Made by a program: the position numbers and the translations under genes. Positions 34,081 through 43,900 of a stretch of 64,000 nt of DNA are shown here, piece after piece; the first letter of the stretch is position 1; each line of letters begins with the position of its first letter. The notes below the pieces were generated by a model. The model saw only the letters and a list, made by a program, of their open reading frames with translations, was not told where the DNA came from and did not search any database. This DNA comes from Massilia alkalitolerans DSM 17462 (GTDB lineage: Bacteria > Pseudomonadota > Gammaproteobacteria > Burkholderiales > Burkholderiaceae_D), in assembly GCF_000427785.1 (NCBI RefSeq), contig NZ_ATYR01000005.1:1-64000 (forward strand), in the 5' to 3' direction.

Positions 34081-34524
34081 TTACTGCGAGGAGATGTCGG
34101 CGTTATCGCCGGCGCCGCCCGGCTGGCCGTCCTTGCCGAGCGAGAGGATCTCGTAGTCGGCCTTGCTGCCCGGCGCACGGTACTGGTAGGCGCGGCCCCA
34201 TGGGTCCTGCGGCACGCCCTTCTTCAGGTAGGGACCGTTCCACTTCGCGCCGGCGCTCGGCGGCGCCACCATCAGCGCGTTCAGGCCCTCTTCGGTGCTG
34301 GGATAGCGGCCGACATCGAGGCGATAGGTGTCGAGCGACTTGTCGAAGGCGTCGATCTGGGCCTTGGCCACCGTGACCTCTGACTTGCCGAGCTGCGAGA
34401 AGTACTTGGGGCCGACATAGGCGGCAAGCAGGCCGATGATGACGATCACCACCAGGAGTTCGAGCAGCGTGAAACCATGGGCGCGCCGGCCCTTGATCTG
34501 GAAATCTTTCATTGCTGCATACAT
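34081..34524 (-). CDS. Major pseudopilin GspG
   Basis: A 147-aa canonical GspG. Leader then HG-FTLLELLVVIVIIGLLAAYV, with Gly-1 and Glu+5, stem, and the calcium-loop region GRYPSTEEGLNALMVAPPS with QDPWGRAYQYRAPG and YEILSLGKDGQPGG. The ATG at 34524 follows GAGGAG at good spacing; an internal ATG (34512) is the alternative. It is the first gene of the operon, so its promoter lies in the AT-rich gap upstream. Confidence 0.93.
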   Translation of the reverse strand: MYAAMKDFQIKGRRAHGFTLLELLVVIVIIGLLAAYVGPKYFSQLGKSEVTVAKAQIDAFDKSLDTYRLDVGRYPSTEEGLNALMVAPPSAGAKWNGPYLKKGVPQDPWGRAYQYRAPGSKADYEILSLGKDGQPGGAGDNADISSQ

Positions 34525-35026
34525 CTGACTGACTCCTCGATTGCCCCATCAATAAGACCTTGCGCGCCGATCGCACCGTGCGCGACGGTGCTGCGTAGTT
34601 GCCGCCTGCGTGTCACGACGCGCTGCGCCGAGCAGGCTACCACGTGCCCATCAGTTGAGACAACTTTTCTTTCATGGTCGTCAAGCCTGATGCCAGACAG
34701 GGCATGCACATGCAGAAAGCTCTGCCATAAAACAAAAAACCACGCTAGTGACGCACGCAAGGGCTGTCGCAATTTTCTTACATGTTCGCAATCTGTTTCA
34801 CATCTAACCTTATTAGGAGAAACAGAATTTACTTCCGTAAAGTTGCTCAACTAAAAAATTTTCCACGTTAAAATTTTTTACTTTCTTGTTGTTTCCGTTG
34901 ATATATTTCATGACAACCCGCAACGGAAAATGTGGGCAATCTATGTTCAATTAACAACTAGCCAGCAACAACGGCGCAGCATTTCGGCATTACCACATAA
35001 CCCTAACGATAAAGGTAACTCGACTG
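34525..35026. other. AT-rich divergent promoter region between the secretion operon and the PEP-CTERM/subtilase operon
   Basis: About 500 bases without a credible gene; a 113-aa minus-strand frame here lacks family features and a Shine-Dalgarno. The portion 34800-34990 is very AT-rich. Two divergent promoters must lie here. One clear inverted repeat is listed separately. Confidence 0.5.
34892..34929. promoter_or_regulatory. Perfect 9-bp inverted repeat with 20-nt spacer
   Basis: TTTCCGTTG (34892-34900) and CAACGGAAA (34921-34929) are exact complements, centred about 29 bases apart, close to three helical turns. The site lies about 100 nt upstream of the PEP-CTERM gene and could bind a dimeric or looping regulator, or form a leader hairpin. 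Confidence 0.4.
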
Positions 35027-35821
35027 ATGAAACGCGATATCCGATCCACCGCGCCCTCCCTCCCCATCGCCCTGAAAAAACTGCTGTGCGCATCCGCCAT
35101 CGGCGCACTCGGCGCATTCGCTCCCGCGCACGCCGGCGTGATCACGTTCGAGGACGTGAAGAACATCGTGTCGGACCAGCTGAATCCGGGCGACACCGCC
35201 TACAACACGGGCGACGCCTTCATGATCGACAACTACCGCCTGGAGGTCAGCAACAGCGCCACTGCGGAGCCTGACGAATGGGGCGGCGTGGGCGCGCTGA
35301 TCGATTCGGAGAACGTTTTCGCCTGCCTGATCACCTCCTGCCCAGTCGGCGCCGACGGCAATTACTACGCCGGCCTCAACGATGGACGGGTGAGCATCTA
35401 CAACACCACCGGCACGCAGACCTTCAGGTTCCAGGGCCTGGACTTCGGCTTCGTCGCCCCGGTCGGCGGCCTGCCCAACTTCAGCTATGGCCGGCTGATC
35501 CTGAGCGGCACCATCGCTGCAGGCGGTTCGATCGTCACCGGCGCCGATTTCGCCGGCCAGAACAGCGCCGGCCGTTTCGTGTTCGACCGCTTCGACGTCG
35601 ATGCCGCGTTCCGCTCGGCGGTGCTGAGCAGCCTGACCATCAGCGCCTGCCTGTTCGACGGTAACGGCGACTGCATCAGCGAGCGCGCCTTCACCCAGAA
35701 CCAGGCCCAGTTCGGCATCGACAACATGCGCCTGGCCGACGTTCCGGAACCGGGTTCGATCGCCCTGCTGCTGCTCGGCATGGCCGGCCTGACCGCCACC
35801 TCGCGCCGCCGCGCCAAATAA
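35027..35821 (+). CDS. PEP-CTERM sorted secreted protein
   Basis: A 264-aa exported protein with a signal peptide (cleavage near APAHA) and a C-terminal PEP-CTERM tripartite signal: VPEPG, hydrophobic helix SIALLLLGMAGL, then basic SRRRAK. Such signals are processed by exosortase, which is not in the window. The body is a beta-rich domain of unknown function beginning GVITFEDVKNIV. It lies 31 nt upstream of the subtilase gene, so the two are likely co-transcribed. Confidence 0.85.
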   Translation: MKRDIRSTAPSLPIALKKLLCASAIGALGAFAPAHAGVITFEDVKNIVSDQLNPGDTAYNTGDAFMIDNYRLEVSNSATAEPDEWGGVGALIDSENVFACLITSCPVGADGNYYAGLNDGRVSIYNTTGTQTFRFQGLDFGFVAPVGGLPNFSYGRLILSGTIAAGGSIVTGADFAGQNSAGRFVFDRFDVDAAFRSAVLSSLTISACLFDGNGDCISERAFTQNQAQFGIDNMRLADVPEPGSIALLLLGMAGLTATSRRRAK

Positions 35822-35852
35822 TCCGCGCCTCCGACAAGAACAAGGAACAAGA

Positions 35853-38800
35853 ATGAAACTGCGTCCAGTATCCCTCGCCGTCCTCGCGTTGCTGTCGAGC
35901 GTGGCAATGCAGGCATCCGCCGATGAGGTGCGCCGCTCCTATATCGTCCAGCTGGCCGACAAGCCGGTCGCCACCTACACCGGCGAGATCGCCGGCCTGC
36001 CGGCCACCAAGCCGGCCGCCGGCCAGCAGCTCAATGTCAACGCCGGCGACGTCCAGGCCTACATCAGCTACCTCGACCAAAAGCAGAACACCGTGCTGGC
36101 GAACGTCAACCAGGCCAATGTCACCCACAAGTACAACGTGGTCTTCAACGGCTTTGCGGCCCTGATGACCGACGATGAAGTCCGGGCCCTGAAGCGCGAC
36201 CCGGCCGTCGCCGCCATCACCGCCGACGAAGAACGCACCCTCGACACCAACTTCACCCCGACCTTCCTGGGCCTGGACAAGGCGCAAGGCCTGTGGAACC
36301 AGCAGCAGGGCGGCGTGGGCAAGGCCGGCGACGGCGTCGTCATCGGCATCGTCGACGGCGGCATCTGGCCGGAGCATCCTTCGTTCGCCGACCGCGTCGA
36401 CGCCAACGGCAACCCGACCTTCGACGCTTCCGGCGAACTGGCCTTCGGCGCCGCCCCGAGCAGCTGGAAAGGCACTTGCCAGACCGGCGAAGGCTTCAGT
36501 GCATCGCACTGCAACAACAAGCTGATCGGCGCACGCTACTTCAACACCACCTTCAAGGCGAGCGGCCGGGTCCAGCACTGGTCCGACTTCACCTCGCCGC
36601 GCGACTCGGTGGACGGGCCATCCGGCCACGGCGGCCACGGCACCCACACCGCCACCACCGCGGGCGGCAACCACGGCGCCCCGGTCACGCTGAACGGCGT
36701 GGCGATGGGCCGCGCCAGCGGCATGGCGCCGGCCGCCCGCATCGCGGCCTACAAAGTCTGCTGGACCTTCATCGACCCCACCAACCCGGACGGCAGCGGC
36801 ACCCGCAACTCCTGCTACAACTCGGACAGCGTCGCGGCGATCGACCAGGCCGTCAAGGATGGCGTCAACGTCATCAACTACTCGATCAGCGGCTCGCAGA
36901 CCAGCGTCACCGACCCGGTCGAACTGGCCTTCTTCGGCGCCTCCAACGCCAACGTGTTCGTCGCCGCCTCGGCCGGCAACAGCGGCCCGGCCAACGCCGT
37001 GGCCCACCTGAGCCCGTGGGTGACCACGGTCGCCGCCTCGACCCACAACCGCCTGAACGGCGCCACCGCCACCACCGGCGCCAACATCAAGTACCTGGGC
37101 GCGTCGCTCAACACGACCGCGCTGCCGGCCACCCCGGCGATCTCGGCGCGCGATGCCGGCGTGGTGCCGTATGCCAGCCTGAACGCCGCCGACAAGGAAG
37201 CGCGCCGCCTGTGCTACTCCGCAACCGACCGCACCACCTATGGCGGCAGCGCCGCCGCAGCGCTCGACGCCAGCCTGGTCGCGGGCAAGGTCGTCCTGTG
37301 CGAACGCGGCAACAGCGCCCGTATCGACAAGAGCAAGGTGGTGGGTGAACTCGGCGGCGCCGGCATGGTGCTGATCGATACCGCCAACGCCCTCGTGTCC
37401 GAAGTGCATTCGGTGCCGGCAGTCCACATCAGCCTGGCCGACGGCACCGCGCTGCGCAGCTACGTGCAGGCCAACAGCGGCGCCACCGTCGCGATCTCGG
37501 CCTGGAGCCCGCAGGTCGGTACCACCCCGGCCCCGGTCATGGCCAGCTTCTCGTCGCGCGGCCCGAACCAGGGTTACACCAGCATCCTCAAGCCGGACCT
37601 GACGGCCCCCGGCGTCGACGTGATCGCCGGCGTCACCCCGGTCAAGTCCCAGTCCGAACGCGACGCGATCGCCAACGGCAGCGAAGTGCCGAACGTCGCC
37701 TGGGCGTCCTACCAGGGCACCTCGATGTCGAGCCCGCACGTGGCCGGCCTGGCGGCGCTGCTCAAGCAGCTGCACCCGGACTGGTCGCCAGCGGCCATCA
37801 AGTCGGCGCTGATGACCACCGCCGCCGCGACCTTCCCCGACGGCCGCGCCGGAGCAGCCAACGGCCAGCTGCCATGGGGCCAGGGCGCCGGCCACGTGGT
37901 GCCGAACATGGCCACCGATCCGGGCCTGGTGTACGACTCGGGCGTGACCGACCATGTGCGTTTCGGCTGCGGCATCGGCGGCATGTTCACCGCTGCCACC
38001 TGCAGCTCGTTCGGCAGCATCCCGGCGTACAACCTGAACCTGCCCTCGCTGACCGCGGGCAGCGTGCTGGGCAAGATCACGCTGACCCGTACCGTCACCA
38101 ACGTGTCGGACAAGTCCTCGACCTACAACGCCACCGCATCGCTGCCGGGCTTCACCGTGTCGGTGGTGCCGGCATCGCTGACGCTGGCGCCGGGCGCCAA
38201 GGGCACGTTCAGCGTCAACCTGACTCGCACCACTGCGGCGATGAACGCGTACAGCTTCGGCGCGCTGGAATGGCGTGACGGCGTCCACGTGGTGCGCAGC
38301 CCGCTGACCGCCCGTCCGCAGGCCTTCACCAACCCGCCAGTGCTGCACAGCGAACAGGTGACCGGCAACCAGGTCTTCACCATCGGCAGCGGCTTCACCG
38401 GCAAGCTGACCTCGCTCAAGGGCGGCCTGAAGCCGGCGACCCTGGCGGAGCAGTCGGTCGGCCGCACCCTGGCGGCAGACGGCGGCGTGGCCGAGTGCAA
38501 GGCCGGCGGTTCGGCAGGCGTGACGGCAACCAGCGTCACGATCCCGGCCGGCACCATGGTGGCCCGCTTCTCGCTGCGCGACATCGACACCAGCGGCTTC
38601 AAGGCCGGCGGTTCGGATGACCTCGACCTGATGGTCTACAACTCGGCGAACACCGAAGTCGGCTACAGCGGCACTGCCACCTCGAACGAGATGGTGACGC
38701 TGATGGCGCCGGCGGCCGGCACCTACCGTGTCTGCGTGGCAGGCTACGCACCGCGCGGCGGCAGCGCCACCTACACCCTGGCATCGTGGGTGGTCGGCAG

Positions 38801-39056
38801 CGCCGACACCGGCGGCAACCTGAAGGTCACCCTGCCAAGCAGCGTGTTCGTGGGCGGCACCTCGTCGGCAGTGGCAAGCTGGTCCGACCTGACCCCGGGC
38901 ACCCGCTACCTCGGCGCGATCCGCTACCTGGACGGCAGCACCACGCTCGGCACCTCGCTGCTGGAAGTGGATGCAAGCAACCCGATCCCGACCCCGGCCC
39001 CGGCTGCCAAGCAGGTCAGGGAAGAAGGCTCGGCGCTGGTCGCCGCGGCCGACTGA
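35853..39056 (+). CDS. Secreted subtilisin-like serine protease (S8) with PA domain
   Basis: A 1067-aa extracellular protease. It has a signal peptide (cleavage near MQASA), an I9 propeptide inhibitor (RSYIVQLADKPVATY to about 130), and an S8 domain with catalytic D168 (GIVDGGIWPEHP), H262 (GHGGHGTHTA) and S624 (GTSMSSPHVAGL). An inserted PA domain is at about 430-545 (VLCERGNSARIDKSKV). Fibronectin-III-like and C-terminal beta domains (about 720-1050) follow. The architecture resembles cucumisin-type subtilases. No PEP-CTERM tail is present. It is probably a nutrient-scavenging protease; its export route could be the nearby T2SS-like machine. Confidence 0.93.
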   Translation: MKLRPVSLAVLALLSSVAMQASADEVRRSYIVQLADKPVATYTGEIAGLPATKPAAGQQLNVNAGDVQAYISYLDQKQNTVLANVNQANVTHKYNVVFNGFAALMTDDEVRALKRDPAVAAITADEERTLDTNFTPTFLGLDKAQGLWNQQQGGVGKAGDGVVIGIVDGGIWPEHPSFADRVDANGNPTFDASGELAFGAAPSSWKGTCQTGEGFSASHCNNKLIGARYFNTTFKASGRVQHWSDFTSPRDSVDGPSGHGGHGTHTATTAGGNHGAPVTLNGVAMGRASGMAPAARIAAYKVCWTFIDPTNPDGSGTRNSCYNSDSVAAIDQAVKDGVNVINYSISGSQTSVTDPVELAFFGASNANVFVAASAGNSGPANAVAHLSPWVTTVAASTHNRLNGATATTGANIKYLGASLNTTALPATPAISARDAGVVPYASLNAADKEARRLCYSATDRTTYGGSAAAALDASLVAGKVVLCERGNSARIDKSKVVGELGGAGMVLIDTANALVSEVHSVPAVHISLADGTALRSYVQANSGATVAISAWSPQVGTTPAPVMASFSSRGPNQGYTSILKPDLTAPGVDVIAGVTPVKSQSERDAIANGSEVPNVAWASYQGTSMSSPHVAGLAALLKQLHPDWSPAAIKSALMTTAAATFPDGRAGAANGQLPWGQGAGHVVPNMATDPGLVYDSGVTDHVRFGCGIGGMFTAATCSSFGSIPAYNLNLPSLTAGSVLGKITLTRTVTNVSDKSSTYNATASLPGFTVSVVPASLTLAPGAKGTFSVNLTRTTAAMNAYSFGALEWRDGVHVVRSPLTARPQAFTNPPVLHSEQVTGNQVFTIGSGFTGKLTSLKGGLKPATLAEQSVGRTLAADGGVAECKAGGSAGVTATSVTIPAGTMVARFSLRDIDTSGFKAGGSDDLDLMVYNSANTEVGYSGTATSNEMVTLMAPAAGTYRVCVAGYAPRGGSATYTLASWVVGSADTGGNLKVTLPSSVFVGGTSSAVASWSDLTPGTRYLGAIRYLDGSTTLGTSLLEVDASNPIPTPAPAAKQVREEGSALVAAAD

Positions 39057-39093
39057 GTTGGCAAGGGCCGGCTCCTGGCCCGCGCAAATGAAA

Positions 39094-39131
39094 ACACCCT
39101 GCAAGTTCCGGCTTGCAGGGTGTTTTTTTTC
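39094..39131. terminator. Bidirectional terminator after the subtilase gene
   Basis: ACACCCTGCAAG / CTTGCAGGGTGT stem followed by eight T on plus and preceded by four A, serving the subtilase and the facing lipoprotein gene. Confidence 0.92.
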
Positions 39132-39149
39132 GGGTCGCCGTCTCCGCGC

Positions 39150-39566
39150 CTAGCGCGCCAGCGCCTCTCCGGTGCCCAGCTGGCAGCGCCCGGCCTGGCA
39201 GACCGCGCCTGGATCGGGCATGAACTGGCAAGTGGACATCATGCCGGATGCCTTGTTGGCTGCCCTGCGCTCGGCCTGGTAACGCTCGGCCAGGCTACGC
39301 AACTGGGCTTCGGATCCCTTCGCGGTCGAATACGCCAGGTAGGCCTCCGGCCCGCCGCAGGCACGCGCGCCGAGCGGGAGCGTACGGCACTGGGCGCTGT
39401 CGCTGCAGGCGGCGTCGCCGACCAGTGCGCGCAGGCTGCCGAGGGTATCCGACGGGGCCGTGGCCGATGGTGCATTCGGGGAAGGCGCCCGTTGACGCAG
39501 CGGGTCCTGGGCCTGGGTGGTGCAGGCGGCGCAGCCGAGCAGGAAGACAAGGATGAGTTTTCGCAT
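39150..39566 (-). CDS. Small predicted lipoprotein, unknown function
   Basis: A 138-aa protein with a lipoprotein signal (MRKLILVFLLGCAACTT; lipobox residues before C16) and a mature domain with six or more cysteines (CSDSAQCRTLPLGARACGG ... STCQFMPDPGAVCQAGRCQL), suggesting disulfide bonds in the periplasm. The ATG at 39566 was chosen because it starts the signal sequence; the upstream in-frame extension reads poorly. I do not recognise the family. Confidence 0.7.
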   Translation of the reverse strand: MRKLILVFLLGCAACTTQAQDPLRQRAPSPNAPSATAPSDTLGSLRALVGDAACSDSAQCRTLPLGARACGGPEAYLAYSTAKGSEAQLRSLAERYQAERRAANKASGMMSTCQFMPDPGAVCQAGRCQLGTGEALAR

Positions 39567-39886
39567 AGGTCCATCTTCCCTTCTTGCCAACATGTGGTCA
39601 AGCGAATCCCGTATGCATGGCTGGGCTTGCCAGGACAACAGCAACACCGAGGCCCTGTCGTTGTACGGTCACACCTAACCGTTGCCGCAGGACATCAATT
39701 TCCTCTGGGAATTCTTTATTTCCTTAAAAACAGATGCGCCAACTGCGCCCAACGCACGGCAACGTCGCGTATTTCTGTTTCTAAATCTTAATATTTTCTG
39801 TTCACTAACGAAAATAATTGAGCACTGGAAAAATTTACTCACTACAATAGAACTCGTTACAGACGAGCTTGCTCAACAGACCGACC
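39567..39886. other. Intergenic region with AT-rich promoter stretch
   Basis: About 320 bases with no supported gene. The part 39700-39860 is AT-rich and probably carries the promoter of the plus-strand lipoprotein and, in the opposite direction, that of the minus-strand one. No motif could be placed firmly. Confidence 0.4.
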
Positions 39887-40222
39887 ATGAACATCTCCCT
39901 CCGTACTATCGCCGCCATCGCCCTGACCACCCTCCTGACCGCCTGCGGCGCAGGCCAGCAGGAGACCCAGACCTCGATGACGCTCGGCTCGGCAGTCCAA
40001 AGCGACTTGGGTGTCGCCGCAACCGCCACCGCGACAGCCTCCTCCGCTGCCGTGTCGACCGGCCCGGCCGTCGCCGCCGCCGCCGGCCCGAACAACCCGG
40101 CCCCGGACTGCGCCGCCGAAGGCTGCCGCAGCCTGCGCATCATCGACGGCAATGCCGAAGCCTACCGCATCGATGCGATGCGCCGCGCCGCTGCCGAAGG
40201 CAACGGTCCTGCCCAGTCCTGA
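39887..40222 (+). CDS. Small predicted lipoprotein, Ala-rich
   Basis: A 111-aa protein with lipobox LTAC (MNISLRTIAAIALTTLLTAC), an Ala/Thr-rich linker and a short conserved-looking end (CAAEGCRSLRIIDGNAEAYR) with two cysteines. The ATG at 39887 was chosen; a TTG six codons earlier is less likely. Function unknown. It faces the minus-strand PEP-CTERM gene. Confidence 0.6.
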   Translation: MNISLRTIAAIALTTLLTACGAGQQETQTSMTLGSAVQSDLGVAATATATASSAAVSTGPAVAAAAGPNNPAPDCAAEGCRSLRIIDGNAEAYRIDAMRRAAAEGNGPAQS

Positions 40223-40274
40223 TCTTTCCTGCTCCATCGCGGTGCTCCTGCGCCGCTGCCCTTCCCCTTCTACA

Positions 40275-40306
40275 AATAAAAACACCTGCCCGCAGGCAGG
40301 TGCTTT
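40275..40306. terminator. Terminator between converging lipoprotein and PEP-CTERM genes
   Basis: CACCTGCC-CGCA-GGCAGGTG stem with an A-rich left flank (U-run on minus) and TTT on the right. It best serves the minus-strand PEP-CTERM gene. Confidence 0.8.
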
Positions 40307-40322
40307 GACACGCAGGAACAGA

Positions 40323-40943
40323 TCAGCGGCGCGATTGTAGGCGGCGCATGCTGCCGATCAGGACCAGGCCGGTCAGGACCAGCGCCCAGTCCGACGGTTC
40401 CGGCACGTCGTTGACGATCTGTACCGACGCCAGTTCGGCACCGACGAATGTCACGCCGCCGCCCGGTGTGACGGTGAACGTCAACGCAGTATCGCCCCAG
40501 GTCAGCGGGTTCAGGTTTTCGTCCAGCAGCCCGATGCCGAAGTCCGAGGCCAGCCCGGCGGCGGCGATGTCGAACTGCAGGTCGAAGCTGAAGCTGTCGC
40601 CGAAGGTCACGGCCTGGCTGACCAGCGCCAGCGTATCGCCGGCCACCAGGGTAAAGCCCCCGGCGCGACTGCCGTTGGCGCGCTCGCTGCCCTGGCCGCT
40701 GCCGTCGTCCGGCTCGAAGTACGGGTCGACCGTGGTGTCGAAGTCGCCCTGGAACCCGGTAACGCGCGCGACCGAACTGCCGGCGCCGACCAGGCCGCCG
40801 AAACTCAGGTCGAGGAATCCGCTCTGCCCAGCCCACCCGGTATTGAGCGTGACGCGGTAGATCGGACCCGCCAGTGCGGCCGGGGCCGCTGCCAGGATGG
40901 AGAGCACCAGCACGGCGCGCAGGAAGAAATTCTTGAAGTTCAT
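40323..40943 (-). CDS. PEP-CTERM sorted secreted protein
   Basis: A 206-aa exported protein with a signal peptide (cleavage near PAALA), a beta-sandwich-like body (GPIYRVTLNTGWAGQSGFLD, LVSQAVTFGDSFSFDLQFDI) and a C-terminal VPEPSDWALVLTGLVLIGSM followed by RRLQSRR. Substrate or role unknown; it resembles a widespread Massilia-type PEP-CTERM family. It starts 22 nt downstream of the nuclease stop, so it may be co-expressed with the nuclease gene. Confidence 0.85.
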   Translation of the reverse strand: MNFKNFFLRAVLVLSILAAAPAALAGPIYRVTLNTGWAGQSGFLDLSFGGLVGAGSSVARVTGFQGDFDTTVDPYFEPDDGSGQGSERANGSRAGGFTLVAGDTLALVSQAVTFGDSFSFDLQFDIAAAGLASDFGIGLLDENLNPLTWGDTALTFTVTPGGGVTFVGAELASVQIVNDVPEPSDWALVLTGLVLIGSMRRLQSRR

Positions 40944-40965
40944 GGTGTGATTCCCGATGAAGTGA

Positions 40966-43900
40966 TTAGAACGTGCCCGAGAACAGCTTCGGCGTGTAGC
41001 CGATCGCTTTCTTGGCGGGATTGCTGAATGTCGTGGTCAGCGTCACGCTGGCGCCCGGCGCAAGCGCATCCGGCAGCGTCACATAGGGCGCGCCATTGAA
41101 CGAGCCATCCGCAGCGTCGAGGCTCACCCCGTCGGTCAGGCCCTGCAGCACGAACTGCAGGGGCCCGGCCAGCGGAGTGGACCCGGTATTGGTGAAGGTG
41201 ATCTTGCCGGTGTACTTCAGGGTGGCGCGGTTCATCGTCAGGCCGCTCTGCGCCACCTTGACCGAGGCGCTCACGTCGGTGAAGCTGGGGGTCAGGTTCA
41301 GGCTGACCACCACCGGGTCATGGTCCGACGCGCGGTAGGCGTTCTTGACGTACGGATCCACGGCGTTGTCCCCCAGGTTGTAGTCGATTGCTTCCGGCTC
41401 GTCGGCATTGTTGTGCCACTCGGCCACGTCGGCCACCTGCGGGTCGAGCGAGGTGCTGGCCAGTGCATGGTCGAGGTAGCCGCTGAGGCCACCGAAGATG
41501 TACGAATAGGCGATGCCTTTCGGGCGCACGAAGCGTTCGATCTGGTTGACCAGGCCGTTCGAGGTCAGGTAGGTGATCGGGTTTTCGAAACCGTACGAGT
41601 TCAGGTCGCCCATCACCAGCACGTCGGGGTCGCCGGAAGCGGCAAGCACTTGCGGGATGAAGTAGCTGACCAGGCGCTGCGCCTGCTCGATGCGGGTCTT
41701 GTTCCAGCAACCCTGGCCGTCGCCGCTGTCGATGTCGCCCGGCTGGGCGCCGCCGCAACCGCCCTTCGACTTCAGGTGGTTGACGATCATCGAGAACTTC
41801 GCGCCATTGGCGGCCTTGAAGGTCTGGGCCATCGGCGGGCGGTTGTTGACGTCGTGGCCGTCCGACAGCGCGCCGCCGACCAGCGAGACCGCCGCCGGCT
41901 TGTAGATCATCGCCACGCGGATGGCGTCGGTCCCTAGGGCGGCCGGCTTGGGCACCACCGCATAGGTCGGCTTGCCATAGGCTGCGTTGAGCTGGTCGAC
42001 CAGGTAGCCGACTGCGACGTCGCCGTTGTTCTGGATCTCGTTGAGGCCCACGACATCGGCGTCGATCGCTTTCAGCGAGGCGACGATCTTGTCGCGCTGG
42101 CGCTCGAACTCGGCCATGTTGTCGGCGCCGCGGCAATTGCTGGCGCGGGTAGTCGTGCCGACCGTGCAGCCCTTCCCGGTGCCGCCCCAGGCATCGCCGC
42201 CGTTGGTGAAGGTGGTGAAGAAGTTCAGCACGTTGGCATTCGTCACCTTGACGTTGCCGGCTGCGAGCACCGGAGCTTCGGTGCGCGGATTGGTACGCGA
42301 GAACACCGGTGCTTCGGTCGGCTGCACCTTGAACGCCGCGCCGCCGCCGCCAATGGCGCCGAAATCGAGCACGCCGGTCAGGTCGCTGACGGTGTCGCCG
42401 GCGCGCACGGTGCCGTCGGCGAACAGGTAGGGAACCTGGGCCGGGGTGGTGAAGATGCCGTCGTCGAGCACGATCATGTTGCGTGCATTCGCCGCTTCCA
42501 GCGCGATCGCATCGCTCGAGCCCGGTACGTAGCGATTGGTCGGCAGTTCGCGGCGGCCATTGGACAGCGTCAGTTCGCCGCGTTCGCCGAGGTAGGCGGT
42601 CTGGTTGACGGTGAGGCCGCCCACGAAGCGCACCAGCATGCCTTCGTAACGTGCGAGGTCGCTGTTGGGGAGCTCGATGTTGGTGGGCGCCACGCTGCCG
42701 CCGGCACCGACGCGGGTCACGGAAGTAACGTTGCTCAGTTCGGTGTACGAGCGGGTCGCGCCGCTTGGCGTGTATTCGAGGACGGTGCCGGTCACGCGCA
42801 CCAGGTCGCCAACGGCGGCGGCAGTGGTGGCGCCGAACACGAACAGGCCGTCGGATGTCTCCGGGTTGCCGTCGCCGCCGGCGTCCTGGATGAAGAAGCC
42901 GCCGCCTGGAAGTTTGTGGGTGATCACGCCGCTCGTGGTCTGGACCGTGTTCCGGTACTGGCTGGTCGCGCCGCTGCCCTGGATCTGCGGGATCGTCAGC
43001 GTGCCGCTCACGCTCACGCTCACGGTGCAGCTGGCTTCCTGCGCGTCGTTATTGGTGAACTTGACGGCGACCTGGTGGATGCCGCTGGCGACCGAGGCAT
43101 CGGCCACCAGGCTGACGCTGGCGCTCGCGCCATTCGCGCCGGCCGCACTGAAGTTGACCAGCGAGATACCGGCGACGGCGCCCGAACTGATGCTGGCGGC
43201 GTTGACGATGCTGTCGGCGTCGCTCGCGCTCAGGGCGGCACTGAAGGCAGTTCCCTGCTGGCCGGTGACGCTGGCAGGGCAACTGGTCACGATCGGCTTC
43301 GGCTGCGGCGTCGGATCCGGATCGCCGCCCCCAGGGCAGACATTGCGATCCGACGTGGTCCGGCGCGGACCGGTGACCGCCTTGGCCTCGAAGTCGGCAG
43401 CGTTCTGGTCGGTATCGGTACAGCCGAGTGCCCGGCGCTGGATGGAGTTGGTGGTCGATGGCGCCGGTGCGGCCGCGGCGCCTTCGTATCGGCTGGCCGT
43501 TCCAAACCCGACCAGGTCGACCAGCTTGCCGCCGCCGTCGGCGACGCCCAACAGGGTGGTGGACTCGGCCAGCGCGATCTTGCCGGTGGTTCCGGACATG
43601 TTGATCGAGTTGGTGCTGTGGTCCACGTCACCGATCGAGGCGCCCACCGTGCCGCCGGAAGCGGCGCCGACCAGGAAGTACTGGCCTGGTTCCAGCACTA
43701 CGTTCGGCAATGCGGTAAACGACGCCCAGTTGCTGCTGGCGCCGGCAGCCTGGTATTGCAGGCTCAAGCCACCGAGGCTGACCGCCTTGCCGCTCCGGTT
43801 GAACAGTTCAATGAAATCGCGGTTCCAGGCGGCGTTGGCATTGCCGCCTGCGCCGTACACCTGGCTGATCACGACAGGGCTGGGCGCGGCGAAGGCAGGA

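Noticed and set aside
34509..34850. 113-aa minus-strand frame in the divergent promoter region
   Set aside because: No RBS, no family features, AT-rich non-coding composition.
35691..39104. 1137-aa open frame on the minus strand
   Set aside because: Shadow of the subtilase gene, whose catalytic triad is intact on the plus strand.
39720..39870. Riboswitch (for example c-di-GMP) in the AT-rich leader
   Set aside because: No conserved aptamer core could be seen; AT-richness alone is not evidence.
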